Shown: one piece after another, positions 26,160 to 35,098 of the stretch | How positions within the stretch are numbered: the stretch's first letter is position 1 | Layout of the letters: each line of letters opens with the position of its first letter | Origin: Bacteroidota bacterium | Lineage (GTDB): Bacteria; Bacteroidota; JABWAT01 | Direction: 5' to 3' | Assembly (NCBI GenBank): GCA_023151185.1 | Contig: JAKLJL010000015.1 | Location: 1 to 50,491 of the forward strand | DNA: 50,491 bases | Position numbers and translations under genes: made by a program | Notes under the pieces: model-generated | Told to the model about the DNA's origin: nothing | The model's input: the letters and a program-made list of their open reading frames with translations, nothing else | The model's database searches: none

Positions 26160-27416
26160 ATGTGGCTTATTCTGATTAAAGAATTCTTTTTTGACCTCCG
26201 GTCACAGAAGGTCCGGTCCTTCCTGACCATTCTGGCAATGGCCTGGGGAACTTTTACCATTACAGCTTTGCTGGCTTTCGGTTCCGGCCTGGGTCATGCT
26301 TTTATCAAGGGAACACTGGGTGCCGGTAACCAGATTATGATGGTTTTTGGCGGGCAGACCAACCTGGAATATGAAGGAATGCAAAAAGGACGGTCCATCA
26401 ATCTGGAGCTTCAGGATGTGGATCTTCTGAAGGCTGCGATACCGCAGATCAGCAGCATCAGCCCGACGTACGGAACCTTCGTTCAATTGAAACGGGGAAA
26501 GAATATTCTGAATACTTTTTGTGAAGGCGTCAATCCGCAGTTCGAAGATATGCGGACGATGTATCCCATGGCCGGCGGCCGGTTTCTGAATGAAAAGGAT
26601 ATGCTGGAAGGCCGGAGGTCACTGGTACTGGGTGCCGAAGTAGCCGAAGAACTGTTCGGAACCGAAAATCCGGTTGGCGGGGTGGTTTTTATGGATGATC
26701 AGCCCTATACCGTAGTCGGCATCATCCAAAGGAAACCGCAGATGGGAATGAGCATGGGTCCCGATACCCGGCGGGCCATCATCCCCCACACCACGTTTCA
26801 TTCGGTCTATAGCTGGTCACGGTATCTGAGGTCTATTGTGATGGATCTGAAAGTACCCGATCAGAATGAAATAGTTAAACAGAAAGTGTTCGAAGTTCTG
26901 GGACGAAAATATAAATTTGACCCGAAAGATGAACGGGCTCTCGGGATCTGGGATATGGTCGAAAACCTGAAAATGACGACGCTGATTTCTGACAGATTCA
27001 ATATCCTGCTCGGGATGATTGGTTTTCTGACTCTGATCGTTGCCGGAGTCGGGATTGCCAACATCATGTATGTGGCGGTAAAGGAAAGAACCCGGGAAAT
27101 CGGAATCCGGATGGCGATTGGCGCCAGGAAAAGCCAGATTTCGGCCCAGTTCATTCTGGAGTCAGTTCTGCTGTCGTTTATCGGCGGATTTATTGGGCTT
27201 CTGATGACCTGGATTGCAGTAAAAGGAGCCTGGCTGGTTCCAAGTGATCCGAAAAATCTGTTTGACCCCATTGAAATGCTGGCAAGGCCCCAGATGAAAC
27301 TTGGGTTAACACTTGGTGTTGTTGTGGTTCTGGCCTTTATCGGATTGCTGGCCGGCTATTTCCCAGCCAGAAAAGCGGCTGCTGTAGATCCGATCGAAAG
27401 CCTTCGGTACGAATAG
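26160..27416 (+). CDS. MacB/FtsX-type ABC permease, copy 2
   Basis: A 418-residue paralogue of the previous gene with the same arrangement: N-terminal helix FLTILAMAWGTFTITALLAFGSG, periplasmic domain, and an FtsX module with REIGIRMAIGARKSQI. The two probably form a heterodimeric permease. No ATPase gene follows; the next gene, uppP, is convergent and begins its coding 17 bases later. The ATPase must be elsewhere in the genome. The substrate is unknown. Confidence 0.88.
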   Translation: MWLILIKEFFFDLRSQKVRSFLTILAMAWGTFTITALLAFGSGLGHAFIKGTLGAGNQIMMVFGGQTNLEYEGMQKGRSINLELQDVDLLKAAIPQISSISPTYGTFVQLKRGKNILNTFCEGVNPQFEDMRTMYPMAGGRFLNEKDMLEGRRSLVLGAEVAEELFGTENPVGGVVFMDDQPYTVVGIIQRKPQMGMSMGPDTRRAIIPHTTFHSVYSWSRYLRSIVMDLKVPDQNEIVKQKVFEVLGRKYKFDPKDERALGIWDMVENLKMTTLISDRFNILLGMIGFLTLIVAGVGIANIMYVAVKERTREIGIRMAIGARKSQISAQFILESVLLSFIGGFIGLLMTWIAVKGAWLVPSDPKNLFDPIEMLARPQMKLGLTLGVVVVLAFIGLLAGYFPARKAAAVDPIESLRYE

Positions 27417-27432
27417 AAGTCTGGTTCAACGG

Positions 27433-28269
27433 TTAAACCAGGAACCACCAGAAAAACAGACCTGCGGCAATCCGGTACCATCCGAAAGGGCCCAGTCCGG
27501 CTTTGGCCAGAAAAGATAAAAACCATTTGATGGCGGCAATGGCAACCAGGAAAGAAACTGCAAACCCGACGGCCAGAACCGCCAGATTATCCGGAGTGAA
27601 GAACTGCCAGGATTTCAGAAAATCATATCCGGTTGCAGCAACCATCACCGGAACTGCAACAATGAAGGAAAATTCTGCAGCCGTTTTTTGAGATAATCCC
27701 GTAAAAATCCCCGAAATAATGGTTGCCCCCGACCGTGAAACCCCGGGCCAAAGGGCCAGGCACTGCCCGATCCCGATCCAGACAGCCTGCCGGTACGTAA
27801 CTTCATCCATTGAATCTGCCGGATGGTCCTGTTTTCTGCGGGCTACCCAGATCATAATTACCCCACCTGCGATCAGACCAATGATGACGGTATTAACCGA
27901 AAACAGATGAGTCTTGATCAGGCCGTGAAGTAAAAATCCCAGAATAAATGCAGGTGCAATCGCAAGACCGATATGCATCAGTCCCAGTCCGGATTCAGGG
28001 AAAAAAAGCTTTCTGAGTGCAGGAAACGGGGTTCCGGGTTCCCGCCTGAGCCCGGCCAGTAACAGGAACCGGTCTTTGTACAGGACGACCACGGCAAGAA
28101 TGGCACCCAACTGAATAACCACTTCAAATGTAGCCCAGAATCCTGCATTGGCTTCGCCGCCAAACAACAGGTGATGGGTTAAAATGAGGTGCCCGGTCGA
28201 GGAAACCGGGATGAATTCGGTAAGACCTTCGACAATACCCAGGATGACGGAAGCAACAAATTCGTTCAT
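27433..28269 (-). CDS. uppP: Undecaprenyl-diphosphate phosphatase
   Basis: A 278-residue integral membrane enzyme of the UppP/BacA family, which dephosphorylates undecaprenyl diphosphate to recycle the lipid carrier for peptidoglycan and other envelope polymers. The two active-site signatures are present: EGLTEFIPVSSTGH near the N-terminus and PGVSRSGATI later. The start at 28269 (MNEFVASVILGIVEGLTE) fits the family; an upstream in-frame TTG/ATG would add 17 unsupported residues. About eight helices are visible. Convergent with the permease gene. Confidence 0.93.
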   Translation of the reverse strand: MNEFVASVILGIVEGLTEFIPVSSTGHLILTHHLLFGGEANAGFWATFEVVIQLGAILAVVVLYKDRFLLLAGLRREPGTPFPALRKLFFPESGLGLMHIGLAIAPAFILGFLLHGLIKTHLFSVNTVIIGLIAGGVIMIWVARRKQDHPADSMDEVTYRQAVWIGIGQCLALWPGVSRSGATIISGIFTGLSQKTAAEFSFIVAVPVMVAATGYDFLKSWQFFTPDNLAVLAVGFAVSFLVAIAAIKWFLSFLAKAGLGPFGWYRIAAGLFFWWFLV

Positions 28270-28398
28270 AATCCGGCCAGAAAAAGCCGTAAAAATACGG
28301 CTGCTGAGTGGGTGATTCAAAGAAGATGGATTTTTCCGGTGTTTTTGTAAGAAAAGACTGCGATCTTCCGACCAAGAGGTAAAAATGAGGAGACCATC

Positions 28399-29445
28399 AT
28401 GCTATCTGCTGAGACCCTGACCTGGGTGAATCAAAAACTGACTGCTTTGCAGAATGACCGCACAGATCCTGATCAGGCCGTCCGGTTCCGTGATTTTATC
28501 ACCAAAACCCCGGCTGAATCCCTCCGGCCGGTAAATACCGATCAATTCCGTTCTGTAATGGGATTATCCAGATATGCGGCGGTAACCCTGTTGCTGAAAT
28601 CTGTCCGCCAGGGTCTCATGGAGATCAGCTGGTCGACCTGCTGCCCGGCCTGTTCAGGGGTGACCCATCAGACTTCAGACCTGAAAGAGGTTCAGGAGAC
28701 GTCGTTCTGCCCGGGATGCAATGCCGGATTTGACCTTTCGGTAGACGAAAATCTGAAGGTGGCTTTTTCTGCCGCTGAACCGCTTCTTGACGGTCTTGCT
28801 TCTGAAGGTGAAATTCATATTCACTCCCAGGCAGAAGGTATTACCGGGGCAGATCTGCTGACCAATGCCTATTTCCGGCAATTCTTTTCGGATCAGGTGG
28901 TTCCGGAAGACCGGGGTCTGAAAATCAAGAATATCACCCTGCTGTTTACCGACCTGAAGGGATCAACCGAATTATATGAAAAAATCGGGGATTTAAATGC
29001 CTACCGGATCGTCCGGGAGCATTTTGATTCTGTCACGGCAGTCATTGAATCCCATAACGGAGCTTTGGTTAAAACCATCGGAGATTCGGTAATGGCCAGT
29101 TTCTCTTCCTCTGAAGACGGACTGAAAGCGGCAATTGATATCCAGAAACTGTTTCGGGAGGAGACTGCCAAACACCGTCTGGTGCTGAAAATGGGGCTTC
29201 ATGCAGGTCCGGCCCTGGTGGTGAATCTGAACGGAACGACCGATTATTTCGGATCAACGGTTAATATTGCCGCACGGGTTCAGAATCTGAGCAAGGGTGG
29301 CGATGTTTTTATCTCGAAGGTGATTTTTGATGACCCCAGATCACTGAAATATCTGAGGCAGATGCCGGTAATCTTCAGGTACAAAACCCGGCTGAAAGGA
29401 ATCCGGGAAGACTATCTGGTTTATCAACTGAATGACAGGAAGTAA
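28399..29445 (+). CDS. Soluble class III adenylate cyclase with zinc ribbon
   Basis: A 348-residue cytoplasmic protein. Residues 1-170 hold a CPAC (82-85) and a CPGC (104-107), which should form a zinc ribbon, in a domain resembling the N-terminal domain of some bacterial cyclases (DUF5939-like). Residues ~175-335 are the cyclase domain with metal-binding Asp185 (LLFTDLKGST) and Asp229 (KTIGDSVMA), the adenine-selecting Lys225 and Asp282, and the transition-state Asn289 and Arg293 (VNIAARVQ). All catalytic residues are present, so it should make cAMP from ATP as a homodimer. There is no membrane segment. GGAG six bases before ATG defines the start. What signal it senses is unknown; the zinc ribbon may be structural. 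Confidence 0.88.
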   Translation: MLSAETLTWVNQKLTALQNDRTDPDQAVRFRDFITKTPAESLRPVNTDQFRSVMGLSRYAAVTLLLKSVRQGLMEISWSTCCPACSGVTHQTSDLKEVQETSFCPGCNAGFDLSVDENLKVAFSAAEPLLDGLASEGEIHIHSQAEGITGADLLTNAYFRQFFSDQVVPEDRGLKIKNITLLFTDLKGSTELYEKIGDLNAYRIVREHFDSVTAVIESHNGALVKTIGDSVMASFSSSEDGLKAAIDIQKLFREETAKHRLVLKMGLHAGPALVVNLNGTTDYFGSTVNIAARVQNLSKGGDVFISKVIFDDPRSLKYLRQMPVIFRYKTRLKGIREDYLVYQLNDRK

Positions 29446-29470
29446 CCGGGCAGAAGGAACCCCTGCCCGG
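29446..29470 (+). terminator. Possible terminator between cyclase and glutamate synthase genes
   Basis: CCGGGCAG (29446-29453) and CTGCCCGG (29463-29470) form a perfect 8 bp stem with a nine-base loop. Only short T-runs follow, so termination strength is uncertain. It lies between two convergent genes. Confidence 0.4.
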
Positions 29471-29476
29471 TTTCAG

Positions 29477-32400
29477 TTACTTTTTCCCGGTTTCGGCCAC
29501 GGCCTCAGGTTTGGTGATAACCTGGGTGACGGGCAGGGCTGTGATGAATGTCGTCCGGATGGATTCCAGATCCCGGTCAACAAGAACTGCTTCGGTTTCC
29601 TGATCCGCAAGACCAGTTCCCAGCAGTTCAGATTTGTAATCAGACAGCAGCATCCGGATGGCAGCTTCATCCTGTTCATCCGGTTCCCGGAAGGCGATTT
29701 TTGCATTTGAGGCAAGCCGGAGTTTCAGGGTTTCTTCTGTCAGACCTGCTTCGGGGTAAAGCTTAAAGTAGATGGTTCCTCCCGTCATTCCGGAACACAT
29801 CCAGGGTCCCGGGTCGCCTAAAACAACGATTTTTCCGCTGGTCATGTATTCAAAGGCGAATCCCTTCAGAGCTGCTTTTTCCAGAATCATCAGCGGATCA
29901 GACATATCATACTTCTCTGTGATCCGTTTACCGAAAACCACATCGGCGCCCGAAAGGCGGATGCAGGTTCTGGAATCGGCATATCCCTGAACAAAAAACC
30001 GACCGTTCTGCGCACCGTAAGCAAAACATTTCCCAACCGAGCCGTCCAGAGACTTTCCGTTATGGTTCATCCCTTTCAGAATCGACATTTTCCCGCCTGA
30101 AGCCCCTTTTGCCGAGCCGTCCTGAACACCCCCCTGAATCCGGATATGAAGCTGCGGGGTGATAAAGGATCCGAGACCGTTCCCGGGAATTGAACCGCCG
30201 GTCAGATCCAGAAAAATACTTCCGGTAAACGGATTTCCGCCAAAGGCCATCCGGGCCAGTTCTCCGGCAGTGGCTGCCCCAAATGCCCGGTCGGTATTGG
30301 CGATCCGGTCATCCCGGTACAGAATCTGTTCATGCCCCTTTTCAATACATCTGAGCAGAGTTTCCCCAATCATTTTCGACAACCCTGTTTTCGGTTTCTG
30401 AACCATGAACCAGTCTCCGTCATCCGCCGGACCAGAAACCTGCCCGACCGATGGCAGCGTTAAAGAAACCAGTTCTGCCCGGCCGATACCCCGGGTTTGC
30501 CGAAGGAGATGGTTCTGGCCGACCAGATCCTGCAGAGAGGAAAATCCGAGTGCAGCACCCTGTCTGGCCAGTTCCCGTTTCATGGTCTGCAGCAGGTGAG
30601 ACAGATGCTGAACCGCATGATCATAATTCCGGGGCTCATACTTTTCCAGACCGGCAGAAAAGGCCGCTTCTTTGGTCGGGAAGTGGGCAGTAATTCCCGT
30701 ATGGCAGGTTCCCAGGTTGCAGTCGCGGCAGATGGTACATCCGATGGCGACCATGGCCATCGTACCCATGCCGACCCGGTTGGCACCCAGAGCCATCAGC
30801 TTAAGAATATCCTCGGTAGATTTAACTCCGCCGTCAGCCCAGACTTCTACTTTTGACCGCAGCCCGGCTGAAACCAAAGCCTGATGGCTTTCAAATACAG
30901 CCAGTTCGGTCGGGAAACCGACATACTTCAGGGAATGCCGGCGGGCAGCCCCGGTTCCACCGTCGAAACCAGAGATGGCAATGATATCGGCAGAAGCTTT
31001 GGCAACACCGGTGGCAATCGGGCCAATGTTCGGAATAGCCGGAATTTTTACACTGATCAGGGCATCCGGATTGACGGTTTTCAATTCCTCGATAAGCTGA
31101 GCAAGATCCTCAATGGAGTAAATATCGTGGTTATTGCTGGGCGAAATCAGGTCAACGCCGGTTTTGGTGTGCCGGGCTTCAGCAATTTTGGCCGTTACTT
31201 TGAAACCTGGCAGGTGACCGCCTTCACCGGGTTTGGCTCCCTGTCCGACCTTGATCTCGATAAACCGGGCAGAATTCAGCAGGGCAGCATTCACGCCAAA
31301 CCTCCCGGAAGCGACCTGCTGTCCGCGGTTGCGGTAGTACCGCCCCATGATTTCTGGCAATTCGCCGCCTTCTCCGTTCATGCAAACCAGGTTTTCACGG
31401 GCTGCACTTTCTGCATAGGCTTTGTAGGAAATTTCTCCCTGAGAACCGAAAGACATTGCCGAGATATAAAACGGGCCATCATATCCGTCGATTGTGATGT
31501 CACAGGAATCCGCCGGCGGTGTTACCGGCTCAAGATCAAGCAGATGACGGATTCCGACCGGAGTTTTTTCGGTGACTTTTTTCAGTTTCTCCAGATACTC
31601 GTCATAGGTCATTTTTCCCTGGGCAACCTCTGCAATGGATTTCCAGACTTTCGGATACAGGTGCGAATCGGGCTTCAGCCGGATCAGATCTTTGGTCAGA
31701 GCCTCCTTTCGTTTATCCAGATTGGAAGCAAGCTCAGCAAACCCGAATCCGGCCTCTTTGCTTCCCAGTGCATTGGTGATTCCCAGTGCCTGAGCCAGAT
31801 CGTTTTTAAGTCCGATGGCAGCAAATAACGGGGCATATCCGCTGAGGTCATGAATCCCCAGAGTCGAAATCACCTTTTCAATTCCGTTATTCAGGGCTGC
31901 GATTCCTGCAGAAATCCGCTTTGCGGCCTGATCAGGAACTTCGGCTGCCCGTTCAAATACGAGATAGGGAACCAGGGCATCGGCACCCAGACCCAATGCC
32001 ACAATGCAGTCGTGCGTGTTTCTGAGTTGCCCCGAAACGAGAATAACCGAAACCTCGAGGCGCAGGCACCGGCCTCTGACGCCCGACTTTTCTTCGAGAG
32101 CCCGGTTCAGTCCCGACAGGAACAGGAACGGATCGAGTGAATAGGTGGGTGAATTTTCAAAGCCCCGGTCATCCAGAACAATCAGGGTCCCGGATGAAGT
32201 GGAAACCGAGTTTGAGACCAGTTGTATTTTTTTGCTGTACTCGTCAGGACCGGGGTATTCAGTTTCGCTGAACAGAGAAACCGGCAGGACATCCAGGTGG
32301 GCATCTGCCTGACGAAGAACATCATTTAAAGCCAGAGAAGTACTGACTGCCTGAAGGAAACTGTCATTGGCAGAACCGGCTACCAGCAACGGGTGTTTCA

Positions 32401-34039
32401 GGACAACCTGATGGCCAAAACTTTCCCGCCAGCCTGGCCGGGGGCCAAGAAAAGTGGATAGTGAAAAGTGGTCGCCTTCCCGTTCCCGGTCGATACTCGG
32501 GTTGGTAACCACTGCTACTTTTTCCTTGATAAACTCGGGCAGGTTGATGATGTCATCCACCAGAAACGCCAGCGGGCCGTCATAGCCGGTAGCTGCAATC
32601 GGTTCCTTGCTGTTCGACATGAAATAAGTTACATCATCCCATTCATCGGTCTTCCAGCCGTGGGCCATGTACTGGTTCACCGGTACCGGCTTCAGATCTG
32701 AACCGGCGTCCGTTTTTTCCCTTTTCGGGTGGATCATGTGGTCACGGGCGGTAACGGCGGTCCCGATCCGGTTTACAACAAACTCCCGCAGTTTATTGTG
32801 ACTGAAAATCTCGACTCCCCCGTTAATAATCTGGTTTCCGAATCCGTCCTGCATCATAATCGGCCGTTTTAGCCAGATGCCTTTTTTCTCGCCGGGCGCA
32901 ATCGGAACAGGATCCGTTTCAAGCGATTCAAAATCAATCACCCCTTTTTCTGACGAAGCAAAGAATTCCTTATCGGTTTCGCCGAACCACAGAGGCCTGA
33001 GCCCAAGGGCATCCACTGAAAAGACGATTTCATCTCCCTGACGGGCTACGATCGCTGCCGGGCCCTGTGCCGGCATCCCGATAACCCGGCGGAAGTGGGT
33101 GTACAGTTTTCTGGCCTGAGGATCCATTTTGTCGATTTCTGACCAGACCGGCGGGAAGATCATTTCCATGGCTTCCATCAGGGTGAAATCTTCCCGGAAC
33201 ATGAGATTTTCAATCATCCGGTCCAGATCCTGTGAGTCAGAGCCGTTTTCAACCAGTTGAATTCCCAGTTTCCTGGCTTCATTCCGGAGGCGCATAATGG
33301 TATTGATTTCGCCGTTATGCCCCAGGGTAGAAAACATCTGGGCCCGTTCATGGGTGGATTCTGTGTTGGTGGAATACCGGCCATGACCCAGAGTAATTGC
33401 ACTCCTGAAATCGGGATGCTTCAGTTCCGGAAAGTAGTTCATCAGAGTCCGGACATCACCCCTTACTTTATAGATGACCGAATTCTGGCTGAAGGAGACC
33501 ACGTGGACTTCGGGATACAGTTTTTCAATTTTCAGATGAAGTTCATGGCTTTTATTCTCTGCGATGGATTTTCTTCCCTGCGGGACGAGGGCCATGTGCC
33601 AGTAAAGTGGTTCAAGGGCTTTTCCACGGGGACCGAGGGCATCCTGAACGGTATCCATCCGGGAGGAAATCAGGACGTCAAATCCGGCACCGGTTAAAAG
33701 CTGTTCGATGGATTTGATCACCGCAGTCTGGCGTTCGGCTGTATTCCTCCGGATCATCAGATGAAGAACAGTAAACTGCGGATTGAAAACCGTCCTGGAT
33801 TCGGCACCGGCCAGTTCCAGTTTGCGGGACCAGATCAGGCGGGGAATATCGGTCTGAATTCCGGTTCCATCCCCTTCCTGGTTGATTTCACCGGTGCGGT
33901 GACCCATGTTGTCGAGAGCTTTGAGAACCCGCCGGACGTTACCGTGGGTGGCCATTCCGTTCTTCCGGACAAGGGCAATAATTGCGCAGGCATCATGTTC
34001 CGGATCAAACCGGTTGATTGAATAGGGTGAATGTGCCAT
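29477..34039 (-). CDS. gltB: Glutamate synthase large subunit
   Basis: This 1520-residue enzyme transfers the glutamine amide to 2-oxoglutarate, giving two glutamates. The class II amidotransferase domain starts with a short propeptide and Cys at HDACAIIALV (usual context C-G-V), with GHGRYSTNT and LGHNGEINT. FMN-binding TIM-barrel blocks follow (ISPSNNHDIYSIEDLAQL, GFDGGTGAA, WADGGVKSTEDI), then CTICRDCNLGTCHTGI, which holds the 3Fe-4S cysteines in C-x5-C-x4-C spacing. The C-terminal GXGXG helix domain carries repeats such as GGSIPGNGLGS and GASGGKMSI. The start is ATG 34039 with GGAG six bases before; a TTG at 34051 is not needed. No gltD lies beside it, so it may use a distant small subunit or ferredoxin. 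A well-formed promoter lies just upstream. Confidence 0.94.
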   Translation of the reverse strand: MAHSPYSINRFDPEHDACAIIALVRKNGMATHGNVRRVLKALDNMGHRTGEINQEGDGTGIQTDIPRLIWSRKLELAGAESRTVFNPQFTVLHLMIRRNTAERQTAVIKSIEQLLTGAGFDVLISSRMDTVQDALGPRGKALEPLYWHMALVPQGRKSIAENKSHELHLKIEKLYPEVHVVSFSQNSVIYKVRGDVRTLMNYFPELKHPDFRSAITLGHGRYSTNTESTHERAQMFSTLGHNGEINTIMRLRNEARKLGIQLVENGSDSQDLDRMIENLMFREDFTLMEAMEMIFPPVWSEIDKMDPQARKLYTHFRRVIGMPAQGPAAIVARQGDEIVFSVDALGLRPLWFGETDKEFFASSEKGVIDFESLETDPVPIAPGEKKGIWLKRPIMMQDGFGNQIINGGVEIFSHNKLREFVVNRIGTAVTARDHMIHPKREKTDAGSDLKPVPVNQYMAHGWKTDEWDDVTYFMSNSKEPIAATGYDGPLAFLVDDIINLPEFIKEKVAVVTNPSIDREREGDHFSLSTFLGPRPGWRESFGHQVVLKHPLLVAGSANDSFLQAVSTSLALNDVLRQADAHLDVLPVSLFSETEYPGPDEYSKKIQLVSNSVSTSSGTLIVLDDRGFENSPTYSLDPFLFLSGLNRALEEKSGVRGRCLRLEVSVILVSGQLRNTHDCIVALGLGADALVPYLVFERAAEVPDQAAKRISAGIAALNNGIEKVISTLGIHDLSGYAPLFAAIGLKNDLAQALGITNALGSKEAGFGFAELASNLDKRKEALTKDLIRLKPDSHLYPKVWKSIAEVAQGKMTYDEYLEKLKKVTEKTPVGIRHLLDLEPVTPPADSCDITIDGYDGPFYISAMSFGSQGEISYKAYAESAARENLVCMNGEGGELPEIMGRYYRNRGQQVASGRFGVNAALLNSARFIEIKVGQGAKPGEGGHLPGFKVTAKIAEARHTKTGVDLISPSNNHDIYSIEDLAQLIEELKTVNPDALISVKIPAIPNIGPIATGVAKASADIIAISGFDGGTGAARRHSLKYVGFPTELAVFESHQALVSAGLRSKVEVWADGGVKSTEDILKLMALGANRVGMGTMAMVAIGCTICRDCNLGTCHTGITAHFPTKEAAFSAGLEKYEPRNYDHAVQHLSHLLQTMKRELARQGAALGFSSLQDLVGQNHLLRQTRGIGRAELVSLTLPSVGQVSGPADDGDWFMVQKPKTGLSKMIGETLLRCIEKGHEQILYRDDRIANTDRAFGAATAGELARMAFGGNPFTGSIFLDLTGGSIPGNGLGSFITPQLHIRIQGGVQDGSAKGASGGKMSILKGMNHNGKSLDGSVGKCFAYGAQNGRFFVQGYADSRTCIRLSGADVVFGKRITEKYDMSDPLMILEKAALKGFAFEYMTSGKIVVLGDPGPWMCSGMTGGTIYFKLYPEAGLTEETLKLRLASNAKIAFREPDEQDEAAIRMLLSDYKSELLGTGLADQETEAVLVDRDLESIRTTFITALPVTQVITKPEAVAETGKK

Positions 34040-34075
34040 GATCGTCTCCAAAAGTGGCTGTTCCGCTTATGTATG

Positions 34076-34105
34076 CAAAAATAGACAAAATTACAAAAAA
34101 GGCAA
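34076..34105 (-). promoter_or_regulatory. Bacteroidota-type promoter of gltB
   Basis: On the minus strand TTG (34105-34103) is followed after 19 bases by TATTTTTG (34083-34076), an exact match to TTG-N19/21-TAnnTTTG. Transcription would start near 34070, giving a leader of about 30 bases that includes the GGAG site of gltB. Confidence 0.6.
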
Positions 34106-34606
34106 CAGTCTGCTTTACTTATTAAGATTTGAATCGCATTAAAATCGCATATTGTCGTCAATTGCAAGAATAATGCCGAAGAGAAACGAAAAAATGAAGG
34201 GGTTGGGTTAAATAATTTAAGTGCGGGGAAATAAAATCCGGTGGCAGACTAACCCTGTGCGGATTTATCCTGAAATGGTGAAAATTGCCGGAGGTTGACC
34301 GGAGTTTCTGGGAAAGGGATGAAATAGTACCGGTTGGGAGAGGAATGGGGTTATGCAATTTGTGAAACCTTTTTGAAAATCCGGATCCTGTCCGGAAGCG
34401 AGGAGTGAATGAAAAAACGAGTGTACCTGCTTGAAAATAACCACCGGAAAGACCTGGTTTTAATTTGATTTAACCAAAGTATATTCAGAAAATTAATAAG
34501 GGAACTGTCAGGAGAGCCAGAAACCAGCATGGACACCCGACACCGATGAAGTTCAAACACCTTCACCTAAAACACAGCTCTTCATTTGAAACTTGAATTC
34601 CCACCT
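34106..34606. other. Gene-free stretch next to the RHS island
   Basis: I see no convincing gene here. Short frames on the minus strand (about 66-71 codons) have no ribosome site or recognisable domain. The last 20-30 bases resemble the end of the toxin-like gene: in the frame of that gene's HHYNK end, the codons just before 34619 read PPHYNK and a stop. So the right edge probably keeps the tail of a lost upstream toxin cassette, and the rest is likely degraded DNA. Confidence 0.5.
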
Positions 34607-34628
34607 CACTACAATAAATGAGGACATC

Positions 34629-35033
34629 ATGAAAAACACTATTGGTTTATTTATTATATTTTTTTTACTGAATGCTGGATCTTGTGACCCTGATGGACAC
34701 AGTACTATTACAGCAGTAAATAAATCTCCAGATTCGGTGATTTTTGCAATAATATCCGGTTATGGTGGTGATACAAATAAGATAAATCTTGGTGGGGTAA
34801 TAACACCGCCAGAAGGTAAGTATATTTGGAAAATCCGTGGATCCTATGAGGATGAAATCACAGAGAAAAATCCTTTTGAGTTCTATGTTGTAAACCCGCA
34901 CAAGTACAACCAACCTGGTGTTTTTTACCCGAGGGATTCTATGTACGTTAAAAATGAGATCTTAAAAAAATACACCTTAACACTGCGTGATTTGGATTCT
35001 GCCAACTGGAAAATAACCTACACGGGAAAATAA
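34629..35033 (+). CDS. Small lipoprotein A, putative toxin-immunity protein
   Basis: A 134-residue lipoprotein: MKNTIGLFIIFFLLNAGSC is a lipoprotein signal with Cys19 as the lipidated residue. The start is taken at 34629 with GAGGA just upstream; a longer frame is open but lacks the signal. I recognise no domain. It is a paralogue of the gene at 36285 with the same length. Residues 1-24 and about 88-134 are almost identical between the two, including VVNPHKYN, GVFYPRDS and NEILKKYTLTLRDLDSANWK, while residues ~25-87 differ at about half the positions. Location beside an RHS/toxin-like fragment and the conserved-ends, variable-middle pattern suggest an immunity protein for a periplasmic toxin. 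This is inference; it may instead be an unrelated surface lipoprotein. Confidence 0.75.
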   Translation: MKNTIGLFIIFFLLNAGSCDPDGHSTITAVNKSPDSVIFAIISGYGGDTNKINLGGVITPPEGKYIWKIRGSYEDEITEKNPFEFYVVNPHKYNQPGVFYPRDSMYVKNEILKKYTLTLRDLDSANWKITYTGK

Positions 35034-35035
35034 GG

Positions 35036-35080
35036 TTGGATTTACGTGATGCAGCAGGAACCGAATCCATCTGGCAGTAA
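35036..35080 (+). pseudogene. RHS-core fragment ending in a stop codon
   Basis: In the same frame as the RHS gene that follows, these codons read LDLRDAAGTESIWQ and then TAA (35078-35080). The matching position in the second copy is TAT (QYIYGPTG), so the stop is a nonsense change in core sequence. It separates this short piece from the rest of the core fragment, which resumes with ICGPTGL. Confidence 0.75.
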
Positions 35081-35098
35081 ATCTGCGGACCAACCGGG

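Noticed and set aside
30884-31828. Long open frame (about 314 codons) on the strand opposite gltB
   Set aside because: It lies wholly inside the well-supported gltB frame, has no recognisable domain and follows from codon bias on the other strand.
34158-34566. Two short minus-strand frames between gltB and lipoprotein A
   Set aside because: No ribosome site, no signal peptide, no recognisable domain; probably degraded DNA beside the RHS island.
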